Part shown: positions 1 to 10,325 of the stretch, in pieces
Position numbering within the stretch: position 1 is the first letter of the stretch
Layout: each line of letters opens with the position of its first letter
Assembly: GCF_000392615.1 (NCBI RefSeq)
Contig: NZ_KB933398.1
Location: 690,391-754,390, forward strand
Direction: 5' to 3'
Length of the DNA: 64,000 bases
Source: Lysinibacillus sphaericus OT4b.31
GTDB lineage: Bacteria; Bacillota; Bacilli; Bacillales_A; Planococcaceae
The notes under the pieces: model-generated
Database searches by the model: none
What the model saw: only the letters and a program-made list of their open reading frames with translations
What the model was told of the DNA's origin: nothing
Made by a program: the position numbers and the translations under genes

Positions 1-971
1 CATTTAGTGCACATCTAACTTTGTTGCGGATTCGTGAATCTCAGCAGAAGTTGCTATATAACATGCCAAAACTAGATAATCTTGCACAGGAGGTTGGCTA
101 CAAAGAAGGTACATATTTAAGCCGCAAATTTAAGCAGTTGGTAGGGATTTCTCCAACTGCTTATTATAACAAGCAGAAGCGTGTGGTTTCGCTCAACACG
201 AACCATACAGCGTGTCTGCTAGCTCTTGGCATTACCCCTGAATTGGGCGTGTATTCTGAGTGGTTAGAAGATATGAAGCAAGTGAGTTCGGTATATAAGC
301 TGAATAATCATGAACAAAATAGGATGTCCACTTATAAAAACATAGCTGCTACTCAACCTGATTTAATAATTAACTATAATACAGCGAAGGACAATAAGTC
401 TTTACTTTCAGTGGCTCCTGTACTTGAAATTCCTTTTATGCATATAAGTTGGCGAGAGCAGTTTCGCCTTATTGCGGATATTGTAGATAAACAGGAACAA
501 GTGGATGCTTGGTTTAGCCAATATGATAAATTGGTTTCAATTTGTAACGAGCAACTCGATTATGGACTAGGTATAAGGGGGACAGCCATTGTGTGGGAAA
601 TCGGTGCAGACGCTGCTTACTGTATTAATAGTAGCTATGGGAGAGGAAGCCAAATCTTGTATGAAGATATGGGGTTTCACCGACCTCTCTCTATGTTCAA
701 TCAAAATATAGAAAAAAATGGGTATTTCGAGAAAGATATTGAAGCTATTGCTGATTACCCCGCAGATCATATTTTTATCACTGCACTTCCATCGAATAAA
801 GCGGGCCAGAAGCGTGTGAGTCATCTGTTTCAATCAGAGTCTTGGCTTAAGATGGAGGCTGTCAAGCAGAAGCGAGTATATGTGATTGACCAACCAAATA
901 TATTTTATGGATATGATCCGTTATCCACGAAAGCGCAGCTACGTGAATTAATGAAGGTGTTAACATCATAA
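1..971 (+). CDS. AraC-type regulator fused to siderophore-binding domain (5' truncated by window)
   Basis: The frame is open from the window edge to the stop at 971, so the gene begins upstream; the first in-window TTG (21) lies inside the DNA-binding domain and is not the start. The first ~55 visible residues are the C-terminal half of an AraC helix-turn-helix (LAQEVGYKEGTYLSRKFKQ, then the G-SPTAYY motif). The rest (~260 residues) resembles an iron-siderophore periplasmic binding domain. This AraC-plus-binding-domain layout is that of Bacillus Btr (YbbB), a cytoplasmic activator that senses a ferric siderophore and switches on the neighbouring uptake gene. The Fur-box lipoprotein gene follows 105 bp downstream on the same strand, which supports that role. 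The siderophore is not identifiable. Confidence 0.85.
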   Translation, partial: FSAHLTLLRIRESQQKLLYNMPKLDNLAQEVGYKEGTYLSRKFKQLVGISPTAYYNKQKRVVSLNTNHTACLLALGITPELGVYSEWLEDMKQVSSVYKLNNHEQNRMSTYKNIAATQPDLIINYNTAKDNKSLLSVAPVLEIPFMHISWREQFRLIADIVDKQEQVDAWFSQYDKLVSICNEQLDYGLGIRGTAIVWEIGADAAYCINSSYGRGSQILYEDMGFHRPLSMFNQNIEKNGYFEKDIEAIADYPADHIFITALPSNKAGQKRVSHLFQSESWLKMEAVKQKRVYVIDQPNIFYGYDPLSTKAQLRELMKVLTS

Positions 972-1036
972 TAATGAAAGGTTATAGATCATTTCAGTGC
1001 ATAGACAATATTTACTCACCCATTTACAATAACAAA

Positions 1037-1051
1037 TGAGAATCGTTATCA
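1037..1051 (+). promoter_or_regulatory. Fur box upstream of siderophore-binding lipoprotein
   Basis: TGAGAATCGTTATCA is a near-perfect inverted repeat matching the core TGATAATnATTATCA operator of Fur. It lies 25 bases before the TTG start of the binding-protein gene, so iron repression is expected. Confidence 0.75.
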
Positions 1052-1075
1052 ATAGTTAGATATGGAGGGTTTAAA

Positions 1076-2035
1076 TTGCGCTTACAACAATCTCAATATA
1101 GGAAGTTCATCGTTCCGTTATTTCTTTGCTTGTTATTAATGTTAACGGCATGCGGAGAAACAAATAATACGGCGAAACCTAAAGCAAGTGAAGAAACAGA
1201 AGAAACTGCCGTGACAAAAACGATTACAACAGTAAATGGAGAGGTTACAATCCCTATTCACCCAAAGCGCATTGTAGCCGTGGAATACATAGGTAGTCTA
1301 ATCGCATTAGACATAGTTCCAGTAGGAGCGCCTGGATTAACGCTTAAAAATTATTATTTCAAAGATGCGCTAACTGGGATTTCTGACATAGGTGATTACG
1401 GAGCGCCATCTACTGAAAGTATTCTGGCGCTTGGCCCAGATTTAATCATAACTGGGAATGGAGATAACTATGAGGCGTTAAGTAAAATAGCGCCTACAGT
1501 TGTTGTTCCATATGGTGAACTAAAAAATGCTCATGAAGAACTGACTTATTTCGGTCAATTACTTGGAAAAGAAAAAGAAGCTGAAGCATGGTTAGATCAT
1601 TACGATCAAAAGATTGCAGATGCTAAAGCAAAGGTTGATGCAGTTCTTGATGAAGGGTTAAGCTTCTCTATCATGGAATACACTGATAAGGAGACTTATG
1701 TATATGGTGATAATTTCGGTCGTGGTGGACAGCCTATTTATCAAGCACTTGGACGCAAGCCCCCTGCAAATATAGCAAATGAAATTATGGAGAAACAATG
1801 GGCCGAACTTTCAGAAGAAGTGTTGGCAAACTATGCTGGTGATTATATTATTATGACTTCAGACAGTCGAACGGTTGAAGATTTCAAAGCGGATCCACTA
1901 TGGGGAACCTTGCCTGCTGTAAAGAACGATCGTCTTTATGTTTGGCCGGAAGAGCGTTCTTGGTACTACGATCCGACTGCTGTATTAGCTCAGGTTGAGG
2001 AATTAACAACGTGGCTTACAAATCAAAAAAATTAA
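1076..2035 (+). CDS. Iron-siderophore ABC transporter substrate-binding lipoprotein
   Basis: 319 residues, started at TTG 1076 behind GGAGGG. A lipoprotein signal ends in the lipobox LTAC with Cys26 as lipidation site. The mature part is a FecB/FhuD-type class III binding protein: the segment 'PKRIVAVEYIGSLIALDI' is the usual first strand and helix, 'ESILALGPDLIITG' is a family motif, and the C-terminus has the AVKNDRLYVWP and YYDPTAVLAQ motifs. It would capture a ferric siderophore outside the membrane and deliver it to an ABC permease. No permease or ATPase gene is adjacent, so it must work with components encoded elsewhere. Fur box upstream, terminator downstream. Similar to FeuA and YfmC, but the ligand cannot be assigned. 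Confidence 0.88.
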   Translation: MRLQQSQYRKFIVPLFLCLLLMLTACGETNNTAKPKASEETEETAVTKTITTVNGEVTIPIHPKRIVAVEYIGSLIALDIVPVGAPGLTLKNYYFKDALTGISDIGDYGAPSTESILALGPDLIITGNGDNYEALSKIAPTVVVPYGELKNAHEELTYFGQLLGKEKEAEAWLDHYDQKIADAKAKVDAVLDEGLSFSIMEYTDKETYVYGDNFGRGGQPIYQALGRKPPANIANEIMEKQWAELSEEVLANYAGDYIIMTSDSRTVEDFKADPLWGTLPAVKNDRLYVWPEERSWYYDPTAVLAQVEELTTWLTNQKN

Positions 2036-2078
2036 AAAGCGGATTCTCTGTTTACAAAAGAATTAAGAAGGTTATTTG

Positions 2079-2127
2079 AAAAAGAAGCACTATCGTTAGC
2101 TTTATAGCAGATGGTGCTTCTTTTTCA
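2079..2127 (+). terminator. Rho-independent terminator after binding-protein gene
   Basis: Inverted repeat AAAGAAGCAC / GTGCTTCTTTTTC with a T-tract, 44 bases past the stop codon. Confidence 0.8.
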
Positions 2128-2143
2128 TTTGGAATTATAGTTT

Positions 2144-2227
2144 GAACTGACGGATAAAAAGGGCGAAATGACGGATAAAATCTTCAAAGTGACGGATAGA
2201 AAGGGTAAAGTGACGGATAAAATCAAA
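2144..2227 (+). repeat. 21-bp-period tandem array, 4 units (TGACGGATA core)
   Basis: Four consecutive units start at 2144, 2165, 2186 and 2207, exactly 21 bp apart. Each contains TGACGGATA followed by a variable tail (AAAAGGGC, AAATCTTC, GAAAGGGT, AAATCAAA). The same unit recurs at 4079-4183 on the other side of the intervening gene. Twenty-one bases equals seven codons or two helical turns. Function unknown. Confidence 0.85.
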
Positions 2228-2281
2228 CAGCCATTAGAAAAATATTAAAATTTATATTCGAGTGTTTGACATACGTTAGGT

Positions 2282-2445
2282 GACTATATTTTTGTTGCAG
2301 TAGATAAAGCTGTCTTGATGCTGTACAAAAAGATCAGATTTTTGAAATAGATGGATGGAGCTTCTGGTTTTCTGACCCAATTTCAATTTTAGGACAGATA
2401 GAAGAAGTGGCAGCACTATTGGTGGAACACAAAAAGGAAAAATAA
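2282..2445 (+). pseudogene. Remnant of a second siderophore-binding protein (C-terminus only)
   Basis: Two frames read as the end of a FecB-type binding protein: DYIFVAVDKA (from 2282), then after a frameshift and apparent internal deletion DAVQKDQIFEIDGWSFW, SDPISILGQIEE and the stop TAA at 2443-2445. These align with the matching C-terminal segments of both genes upstream (GDYIIM, AVKNDRLYV, YYDPTAVLAQVEE). The upstream part has been lost or replaced by the 21-bp array. Most likely a decayed paralogue of the intact neighbour. Confidence 0.65.
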
Positions 2446-2452
2446 GTTGATG

Positions 2453-2486
2453 TAAAAAGAGAGGAGAGCATGCATATGCTCTCCTC
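2453..2486 (-). terminator. Terminator of the minus-strand secreted-protein gene
   Basis: Read on the minus strand, an 11-bp perfect stem (GAGGAGAGCAT / ATGCTCTCCTC, 2461-2486) is followed by TTTTTAC. It lies about 55 bases past the stop of the gene ending at 2540. Confidence 0.75.
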
Positions 2487-2539
2487 AATGTAATTGCTCT
2501 ATAAATATTTGTTTGTAGTATTGGCTCTTTACGGGTTTG

Positions 2540-3856
2540 TTAATTTCTAATTATTTGGAATGTACCAGATGTTTTCGTTTGAATAATGTGTTGATTGTCA
2601 TTGACTGTGTAAGAAGTCGGTTCTTGATTGCCGAATTCATTGATACGAACGATTGAAGCATCCTTTGGTAAATTTTCGATGATCACTTCTATATCAGCCA
2701 CGAATTCTACAGGTTTTTTATTCAAAGTTGCTTGGAAGGTAATACGATTTAAATTTCTTATGAGCTGGATATCCATTACACCAGAATCTTCATTGACAAG
2801 AGTACCTAGTGGTGGAATGATGACAGTCATGTTTGCTTTTGTTGTTAAAATAAAGCGCTCTGAGCTGATTTCAGAGTCAGCAACATTGATCTTTGCTTTA
2901 TAGGTATTTCTGCTTTTGGACATCACCGTGTTTTTCCCCGGTACTGCTGCTGTGTCTGATAAAATAGGCGTTTTTATCGAATTACCCTTAGACGGGAGCT
3001 TATATTTTCCATTAACATAATCTACTAATATCCCTACATTCGGAACAAGTTGTTGTTGAACAGGTGTTAACGCCTCAAAGGCTGTTTTGACAGCTTGTAC
3101 ATCCTGAGTTGTGGATGTTTTTGGCGATAATGCAGCAATTGCATTTTCCACTTCCTTGGCAGCAGCTTTATCTTTCAAGACAAGTTGTTCAGCATCTAGT
3201 AATAGTTTTTCAGTACCGCTAGGGAAAGAAACATTTGAAAATCTACGTAATGCATTGTATTCAGCTCTTGCTTCAGCGACATCTTTATGGAAGCTAATGC
3301 GAGATGAATTCAACAATTGGATCTTATTAACAACTTTATCAACGGATGTATTGGGCGCGATAGAAGATGTCAGTATTTTTTGTGTATCTGCGCTAACAAA
3401 GGACTTTTGTGCGGCATTCAATGTGTTATACCAATCTCTCGTTTCAATAACGTTTTGATAGTAATTAATGGATGTCGATTCGACAGAAGCTAACTTTTCT
3501 TCGATTTGTGTCGCCAGTCGACGATAGGCTACCCTTGTTTGCTGGTGATTTGACAGTGTGCCATAATTCGTTACGTATTGCTTCTCTGTTTCTGTTAATG
3601 CATTGTAGGCTTTATTAGCCGCCTCTAATGTTGGTTGAAATGATGAAACGGTATCATTAATGTTATTAATGAGCTGTATAACGTTCGAAACATTAGAGTT
3701 GTAGTAATAATAGTAATTGTAACTATAATTGTATATGTATGCTGTCTTTGAATTTGCCGAGATATCAGCAGCAGATGCTGACGTAGTAGGTGTAGTAAGA
3801 ATGAGCGAAGGAACTGCTACTAAAGCAAATAAGGCAAGGCTTCTTTTGTGTTTCAT
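2540..3856 (-). CDS. Secreted tyrosine-rich protein with repeated helical segments, unknown function
   Basis: 438 residues; ATG behind AGGAGG. Residues 1-29 are a Sec signal peptide ending SASA-A. A striking tyrosine/asparagine-rich stretch follows at residues 40-54 (ten Tyr). Between ~70 and ~290 there are several degenerate copies of a helical module containing A-x-x-A-Y-N-A-L-T-x-x-E/Q-K-x-x-V (for example AYNALTETEKQYV and AFEALTPVQQQLV). Such modules are common in S-layer-like and other extracellular Bacillus proteins. The last ~130 residues look beta-rich. I see no SLH domain, LPXTG motif or transmembrane tail, so it is probably released or loosely wall-associated. It stands alone, flanked on both sides by the 21-bp repeat arrays. 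I do not recognise a specific family. Confidence 0.8.
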   Translation of the reverse strand: MKHKRSLALFALVAVPSLILTTPTTSASAADISANSKTAYIYNYSYNYYYYYNSNVSNVIQLINNINDTVSSFQPTLEAANKAYNALTETEKQYVTNYGTLSNHQQTRVAYRRLATQIEEKLASVESTSINYYQNVIETRDWYNTLNAAQKSFVSADTQKILTSSIAPNTSVDKVVNKIQLLNSSRISFHKDVAEARAEYNALRRFSNVSFPSGTEKLLLDAEQLVLKDKAAAKEVENAIAALSPKTSTTQDVQAVKTAFEALTPVQQQLVPNVGILVDYVNGKYKLPSKGNSIKTPILSDTAAVPGKNTVMSKSRNTYKAKINVADSEISSERFILTTKANMTVIIPPLGTLVNEDSGVMDIQLIRNLNRITFQATLNKKPVEFVADIEVIIENLPKDASIVRINEFGNQEPTSYTVNDNQHIIQTKTSGTFQIIRN

Positions 3857-4022
3857 ATACGTGAAAACCTCCTATTTCTATAATTACTAATTTTATCATA
3901 GCTTAGGATATTTTTATGCATTTTTTGGATGAATAGGTAGATAGGTCGTGATTTTTTTATATGAATGTGTATCTTCGGTCCTTATGGGAATGGGAGAGAC
4001 GGATAGAATGGAAGTGTATAAC

Positions 4023-4070
4023 AAACAGCAGGCTATGGACTTTTTGATTTTTTCCTTAGCCTGCTGTTTT
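4023..4070. repeat. Long inverted repeat / possible bidirectional terminator
   Basis: AAACAGCAGGCTA pairs with TAGCCTGCTGTTT across a T-rich loop. It sits in a gap with no convergent gene ends, close to an isolated ACGGATAGAATGG unit at 3999 and just before the second 21-bp array. Confidence 0.55.
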
Positions 4071-4078
4071 CTATTGCT

Positions 4079-4183
4079 GGAGAAACGGATAGAATGGTCG
4101 AACTGACGGATAGAATAGCAAAACTGCTGGATAGCATCCTCAAATCCAAGGATAGAACCTTCAAACTGCTGGATACATTCAGC
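4079..4183 (+). repeat. 21-bp-period tandem array, 5 units
   Basis: Units start at 4079, 4100, 4121, 4142 and 4163, each with a (A/C)(C/T/A)GGATA core and tails such as GAATGGTC, GAATAGCA, GCATCCTC and GAACCTTC. Same strand and same 21-bp spacing as the array at 2144, but more diverged. The array ends directly against the BTAD remnant. Confidence 0.8.
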
Positions 4184-4383
4184 CAGATGGAGAGGAAAGT
4201 TACTTTACACTTATAAGGCTGTATGATGCATTAAATAATACAGTTGCTGTCGAGGAACAATATTTATTACTAAAGAAAATGTTGGAGGAGCAATTAGCTC
4301 TAGAACCGAACGCCAGGATTAAGAACTGGTTTACTAGTTGGGAAAAGAAAAGAGCGTTGTCTGAAGCTGATATTTTGGGCTGA
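4183..4383 (+). pseudogene. C-terminal remnant of a BTAD-type transcriptional activator
   Basis: An open frame without a plausible start runs to TGA at 4381-4383. It encodes LIRLYDALNNTVAVEEQY, then LLLKKMLEEQLALEPNA. This matches the tetratricopeptide-like bacterial transcriptional activator domain (RLYxALGD...A..QY..L...L.EELG.EP), found at the C-terminus of some Firmicute response regulators. About 60 codons survive and the upstream part is missing, the frame starting inside the 21-bp array. Interpreted as a decayed gene; family call is by eye. Confidence 0.5.
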
Positions 4384-4539
4384 GACACGCCTTTTTTGTC
4401 TTGTTTAGATTGTAATGATTTAAAATGTAGCAGAATTTCTGAGATAAACTTAATTTTTCTATGTTAAGTTGTTAAATCTTTTGTTGTGATATGAATATCC
4501 ATACATTATGATTATTTATAAAAAATGGAGGTGTTTGTA

Positions 4540-6642
4540 ATGAAAAAATCCCAAAGTATTGCTTTAAAATTATCTTCTTTAATCATAGGATTATTTTTAG
4601 TGCTGTTTATTACTTATACAGTAGTAACAAGTTTCATCTTATATAATCAAGGTGTGGATGATGCAGAAGATGCAACACTTCAAAATGCTCAATTTTCTGC
4701 TGCGAAGATGAGCGAACGCTTTAAGAAAGCTAATGATACATTACAAACAACTAAACGCATAGTGGAAACAATGCACAATAATGGCGGACTTTCAGCTGAA
4801 GGCTTAATGGATATTTTGGAAACCAATCTAGTAAAGAACGATGATTTGATTGGAGTAGGAGCTATTTTAGAAAAGGAATCTGCGCAAGTAGAGCCGACTA
4901 TTGATGTTACTTTAATTGATACAAAGGAACGTTTCATACCCTATATGTCAAAAAACGGCAATAAAATAGCAACTACTGCTATAGAAGGACTTGAAGAAAA
5001 AAGTAGTGCACAATGGTATTGGGTCCCTAAAGAAGAGGAGCGAGCTATACTTACAGAGCCTTATGATTATAAGGTGAATGGCGAAACAATCTCGATGACA
5101 ACGATATCTGTCCCGTTAGTTAATTCCTCGGGTACATTCTTTGGGGTGTTAACAGCTGATTTATCCATTGATTTTTTAAAGGGACTGGCTGATTCTATTA
5201 AGCCGGATGGTGGGTATGCAGGTATTATTACTGCTAGCGGCATATTAACGGTAAATAGTATTAATGAAAAATTAGATGGTACACATATGCAAGATGTAAT
5301 CGACTGGGCAAGTGTTAATAGTTCCATGGAAAATGGTAAACCAGACAGTATGTATGTGGATTCGAAGCAATTAGGAGAAAAGTCGTATAATGCTTTTGCA
5401 CCTATGGTATTGGACGAAATTGACGAAACCTGGACGGTTCAATTAGTTGTACCAAAATCTAAGATTCTTGAAACCTATAATCAGGTTCTTGTATTCACTA
5501 TCGTAGCGGCAATTATCATTGTTATTTTAATGGCAGCTGTAAGTGCATGGTTTATCTATAAACAATTGAAGCCATTAAAGCTTTTACGTGCATCGATAGA
5601 AACTGCAGCGGATGGAGATTTAACGAAAAAAGTGGATGAAAAATATATTAAAGCAGATGAAATAGGCGCAGTTGCAGTAGCTTATAATCATATGTTAGAC
5701 AAAACGAATGATGCTATACATACGGTGTTGCATTCTACAACGTTGCTCAACCAATCATCAAATCATGTTCATGAAGCATTTAATGAGATTGTAGCTTCTA
5801 GTCAGGAAGTTACAGTTGCGATAAATGAAATTGCTCAAGGTGCTTCAAAGCAATCGGAAGACACGGAAGAAACCAATTATCGAATGATGGATCTTTCTGA
5901 TCAGATTGATACGATTACACAGTTATCCACTCAAATGGAAGAGCTTTCTAGCAAAACGCAAACGACAACTGAAAAAGGTATGAGAGAAGTTGATAGTTTG
6001 CGTGAACGTAATGCGGAAACAAATGACATGAATGGACGAGTACAACAGCAAATTGAAACATTAACTTCTAACATTGCAAATATCAATCAAGTCATTGCAT
6101 CCATTCAGGGGATAGCGGAGCAAACCAATCTGCTTGCACTTAATGCGAGTATTGAAGCCGCTCGAGCAGGAGAACATGGGAAAGGTTTTGCAGTGGTAGC
6201 CGAAGAGGTTAGAAAACTAGCAGAACAGTCGAAAAATGAAACGGATGTAATTAAGACAACCGTAGATAGTATATTAGAAAACTCTAAACAAACAGTACTC
6301 GTAATAGCATCTAATGCTAGTTTAATGCAAGCACAAAATGAATCAGTACAAAGTACGGAGGTAGTCTTTAAGGACAATAGTGAGTTGTCTAGTTCTATTG
6401 CAAATGCAATTAACGAGTTACTTGCTAAACTTTCCAGTATGCTAGAGCACAAAAACCAAGCAATAATGGCTATTCAAAGCATTTCAGCTATTTCAGAGGA
6501 GACAGCTGCTTCTGCAGAAGAAGTAAGTGCTTCAACAATTGATCAGCAGGCAGAGTTAGAAAAGGTTGCAGATTCAATAAGTAATATGAATAAAATTTCG
6601 CAAGAATTACAAGAGGTTGTTCAACGTTTTAAACTTGCCTAA
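4540..6642 (+). CDS. Methyl-accepting chemotaxis protein (dCache sensor)
   Basis: About 700 residues. ATG 4540 is preferred over the in-frame ATG 4525 because the ribosome binding site TGGAGGTG (4526-4533) overlaps the latter. Order: N-terminal transmembrane helix (~10-33), extracellular double-Cache-like sensor (~35-300), second membrane helix (~308-335), HAMP domain (~340-390), and a long cytoplasmic coiled coil with the conserved receptor hairpin tip ([19 protein letters not shown]). It would form trimers of dimers at the pole and control CheA. The ligand is unknown. Monocistronic, followed by a strong hairpin at 6703-6797. Confidence 0.92.
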   Translation: MKKSQSIALKLSSLIIGLFLVLFITYTVVTSFILYNQGVDDAEDATLQNAQFSAAKMSERFKKANDTLQTTKRIVETMHNNGGLSAEGLMDILETNLVKNDDLIGVGAILEKESAQVEPTIDVTLIDTKERFIPYMSKNGNKIATTAIEGLEEKSSAQWYWVPKEEERAILTEPYDYKVNGETISMTTISVPLVNSSGTFFGVLTADLSIDFLKGLADSIKPDGGYAGIITASGILTVNSINEKLDGTHMQDVIDWASVNSSMENGKPDSMYVDSKQLGEKSYNAFAPMVLDEIDETWTVQLVVPKSKILETYNQVLVFTIVAAIIIVILMAAVSAWFIYKQLKPLKLLRASIETAADGDLTKKVDEKYIKADEIGAVAVAYNHMLDKTNDAIHTVLHSTTLLNQSSNHVHEAFNEIVASSQEVTVAINEIAQGASKQSEDTEETNYRMMDLSDQIDTITQLSTQMEELSSKTQTTTEKGMREVDSLRERNAETNDMNGRVQQQIETLTSNIANINQVIASIQGIAEQTNLLALNASIEAARAGEHGKGFAVVAEEVRKLAEQSKNETDVIKTTVDSILENSKQTVLVIASNASLMQAQNESVQSTEVVFKDNSELSSSIANAINELLAKLSSMLEHKNQAIMAIQSISAISEETAASAEEVSASTIDQQAELEKVADSISNMNKISQELQEVVQRFKLA

Positions 6643-6702
6643 TAAAGGATTTTGCTCAAGGTGGTTTAAATTCTTTCTTCAATCAGAATATAGCATGAAA
6701 AA

Positions 6703-6797
6703 CAAAAATCTGTTGCTTTCTGCGGGTAAGTAGCAAGCCTCTTTGACAGGGGCTTGCCTAAACTTACTTTCCGTGTTGAAGTCTAGCAGATTTTTTT
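6703..6797 (+). repeat. Nested inverted repeat, probable terminator of the chemoreceptor gene
   Basis: Outer arms AAAATCTG / CAGATTTTTTT, middle arms GGTAAGT / ACTTACT, and an inner hairpin GCAAGCC / GGCTTGC. The last seven T residues make it a plausible terminator. It is much longer than needed, and the reverse strand resembles the element near 58803-58867 in outline. Confidence 0.5.
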
Positions 6798-6917
6798 AGA
6801 ATGAAAAATTATTGTGAGCAATCCATTAAAAATGCTCTTTTCAGGTTAGTTGAGGCACATTGACCAGGCAGGCGGATAGTTCTACTATAGAAAGAGATGG
6901 AAGGGGGACTACTACAT

Positions 6918-7844
6918 ATGTATCTTGGCATGATTTTTTTTCAGATTGTTGCCCCTATCTTGGTGCTGCTTGTACTTGGGGCCATGTTGCAGAAGAAATT
7001 TAGATTTAATTTAAAGGCATTATCCCATCTTATTACCTATTGCTTTATGCCTGCTGCGGTTTTTGTAAATTTATATGAAACGAGTGTGGAGCCAGCGGTA
7101 CTAGGGCAGGTGGCGCTATTTATCGTACTTTTTATTGGGAGTCAAATGGCGCTCAGTCATTTTTTAGCAAAGGGGCTAGGTTTAGCGAAAACAGAGACTG
7201 CGGTATTTAAAAATAGTGTTGTGCTCATTAACTCAGGTAACTACGGGATACCGGTGGCCCAAATGATATTCGCGGCCCAACCTATTGGCGTGGCTATTCA
7301 AGTCATCCTCGTTATTTTTCAAAATATGACGACTTATACATATGGTTTGTATAATCTTATTTCCTCGACAAAATCCGGGATGGCTATCCTGAAAGATTTT
7401 CTGAAAATGCCTATTATTCATGCGCTTATTATAGGTGTAACAATGAATTACTTCGACATCAGTATTCCGCAGTTTATTCGAATTCCAATCGACCATGTAG
7501 CAGATGGTTTTATCGCTGTTGCACTCATTACGCTTGGCGCGCAACTATCCCAGCTTGAAATCAAGTCGATGTTTAATAAAACTGTTTTTGTCAGTTGCTT
7601 TACACGATTGATTATTGGCCCAGCTGTGGCGCTTGTCATTATTTTTGCGCTTGGCCTAGACGATGTTGTGGCTCAGTCACTCTTTATAGCTAGTGCTTTT
7701 CCAACATCACGCAATAGCTCAAGCCTTGCTTTAGAATACGATGTTGAATCGGCAACTGCTGCACAAACAGTGTTATTTTCAACCATAGTTAGTTGTATCA
7801 CAGTGACCATAGTTATTTACGTTGCAGAATTACTTTTTACGTAA
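6918..7844 (+). CDS. AEC-family (auxin efflux carrier-like) membrane transporter
   Basis: 308 residues from ATG 6918; the upstream in-frame ATG (6897) overlaps the GGAAGGGGG ribosome binding site. About ten hydrophobic segments are visible, and the protein has the AEC pattern of two five-helix halves. 'NSGNYGIPVAQMIF' (~100) is the conserved NxGNxGxP motif of the family. Bacterial members export organic acids such as malate; the substrate here is unknown. Its stop overlaps tail-to-tail with a minus-strand remnant. Confidence 0.85.
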   Translation: MYLGMIFFQIVAPILVLLVLGAMLQKKFRFNLKALSHLITYCFMPAAVFVNLYETSVEPAVLGQVALFIVLFIGSQMALSHFLAKGLGLAKTETAVFKNSVVLINSGNYGIPVAQMIFAAQPIGVAIQVILVIFQNMTTYTYGLYNLISSTKSGMAILKDFLKMPIIHALIIGVTMNYFDISIPQFIRIPIDHVADGFIAVALITLGAQLSQLEIKSMFNKTVFVSCFTRLIIGPAVALVIIFALGLDDVVAQSLFIASAFPTSRNSSSLALEYDVESATAAQTVLFSTIVSCITVTIVIYVAELLFT

Positions 7845-8010
7845 TTTTACTTGCTGTAGAAATATCGGCCATTACAAATTGAACTTCAAATATTGTCATC
7901 ATGGTTTTAACATATGGCTTCCATCTATTAGCAATATCTGCTACACTAACATCAAATTGAATAGCTTTAACTAGGGGAGTCTGATGAGTCAGGCTGAGAG
8001 GGAAACGCAT
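7837..8010 (-). pseudogene. Minus-strand protein remnant, family unknown
   Basis: A minus-strand frame ending at TAA (7837-7839) reads protein-like for ~43 codons, including ADIANRWKPYVKTMMTIFEV and FVMADISTASK. The part nearest its possible ATG (8010) is antisense to the TPP riboswitch and does not look like protein. It overlaps the convergent AEC stop by 8 bp. I read it as the surviving C-terminus of a lost gene; no family recognised. Confidence 0.35.
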
Positions 8011-8066
8011 TGAGGTTTCTTGACCCTTTGGACCTGATCTGGCTCATACCAGCGTGGGAAAGTTAA
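7967..8066 (+). ncRNA. TPP riboswitch (THI box) controlling thiC
   Basis: Contains the conserved THI-box cores CTGAGAGGGAAAC-type (CTGATGAGTCAGGCTGAGAG), ACCCTTTGGACCTGATCTGG and CGTGGGAAAGTTAA, closed by TTAACT / AGTTAA. It lies 5' of thiC and is followed by an intrinsic terminator at 8117, so thiamine pyrophosphate should stop transcription. Confidence 0.95.
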
Positions 8067-8116
8067 TGATTATCACAGTACTTGCACTTTGTGATAAATG
8101 AAACCCTTACATTCAC

Positions 8117-8150
8117 AGCCGGATCCAATATTTTTTGGATTCGGCTTTTC
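8117..8150 (+). terminator. Expression-platform terminator of the TPP riboswitch
   Basis: AGCCGGATCCAA / TTGGATTCGGCTTTTC hairpin between the aptamer and thiC. Confidence 0.85.
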
Positions 8151-8219
8151 TTATGTAGCAAGTTGTTGGGGTGAGCTAGATGGTCCTTTCATAACAATAT
8201 GTAAAAGGGAGCGAAGTAG

Positions 8220-10001
<1,782 letters not shown>

Positions 10002-10258
10002 CAAGGATTAGATAAAAGAAACGCTATTTATGCTACCTATACACTAAGACAGCAAGAGGACAAGGGCTTTCTAAAAGTCCTTCGAAAAATATACTGCCAA
10101 TTTTCATGTATGGTGAAAAATAGCACGATAGGATAACTCTAAGCATACTGTTGTTACATTTGGGACAACCCCTGTATTTTGATTATATTCACATAATGAT
10201 AGTGGTTTACAAAATGGCATTTCATCTGGTTTCAATACCTTTCTACGTTTATATGAAA

Positions 10259-10292
10259 TAAAAAAAGCCCCATGCGAAGTCGCATGGGGTAA
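10259..10292 (-). terminator. Terminator of katA
   Basis: On the minus strand CCCCATGCGA / TCGCATGGGG is followed by CTTTTTTTATT, 34 bases after the catalase stop. Confidence 0.9.
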
Positions 10293-10325
10293 AAGTTGGA
10301 TTTGGATATCAATAAAACTGGATAA

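Noticed and set aside
2276-2488. A minus-strand 70-codon frame.
   Set aside because: The plus strand carries the binding-protein remnant, and the frame runs through a terminator hairpin.
2144-4183. CRISPR or replication-origin iterons for the 21-bp arrays.
   Set aside because: Units abut with no spacers, and no rep or partition genes are nearby.
4200-4388. A minus-strand 62-codon frame.
   Set aside because: The plus strand of the same stretch reads as a BTAD-like remnant, which is the better explanation.
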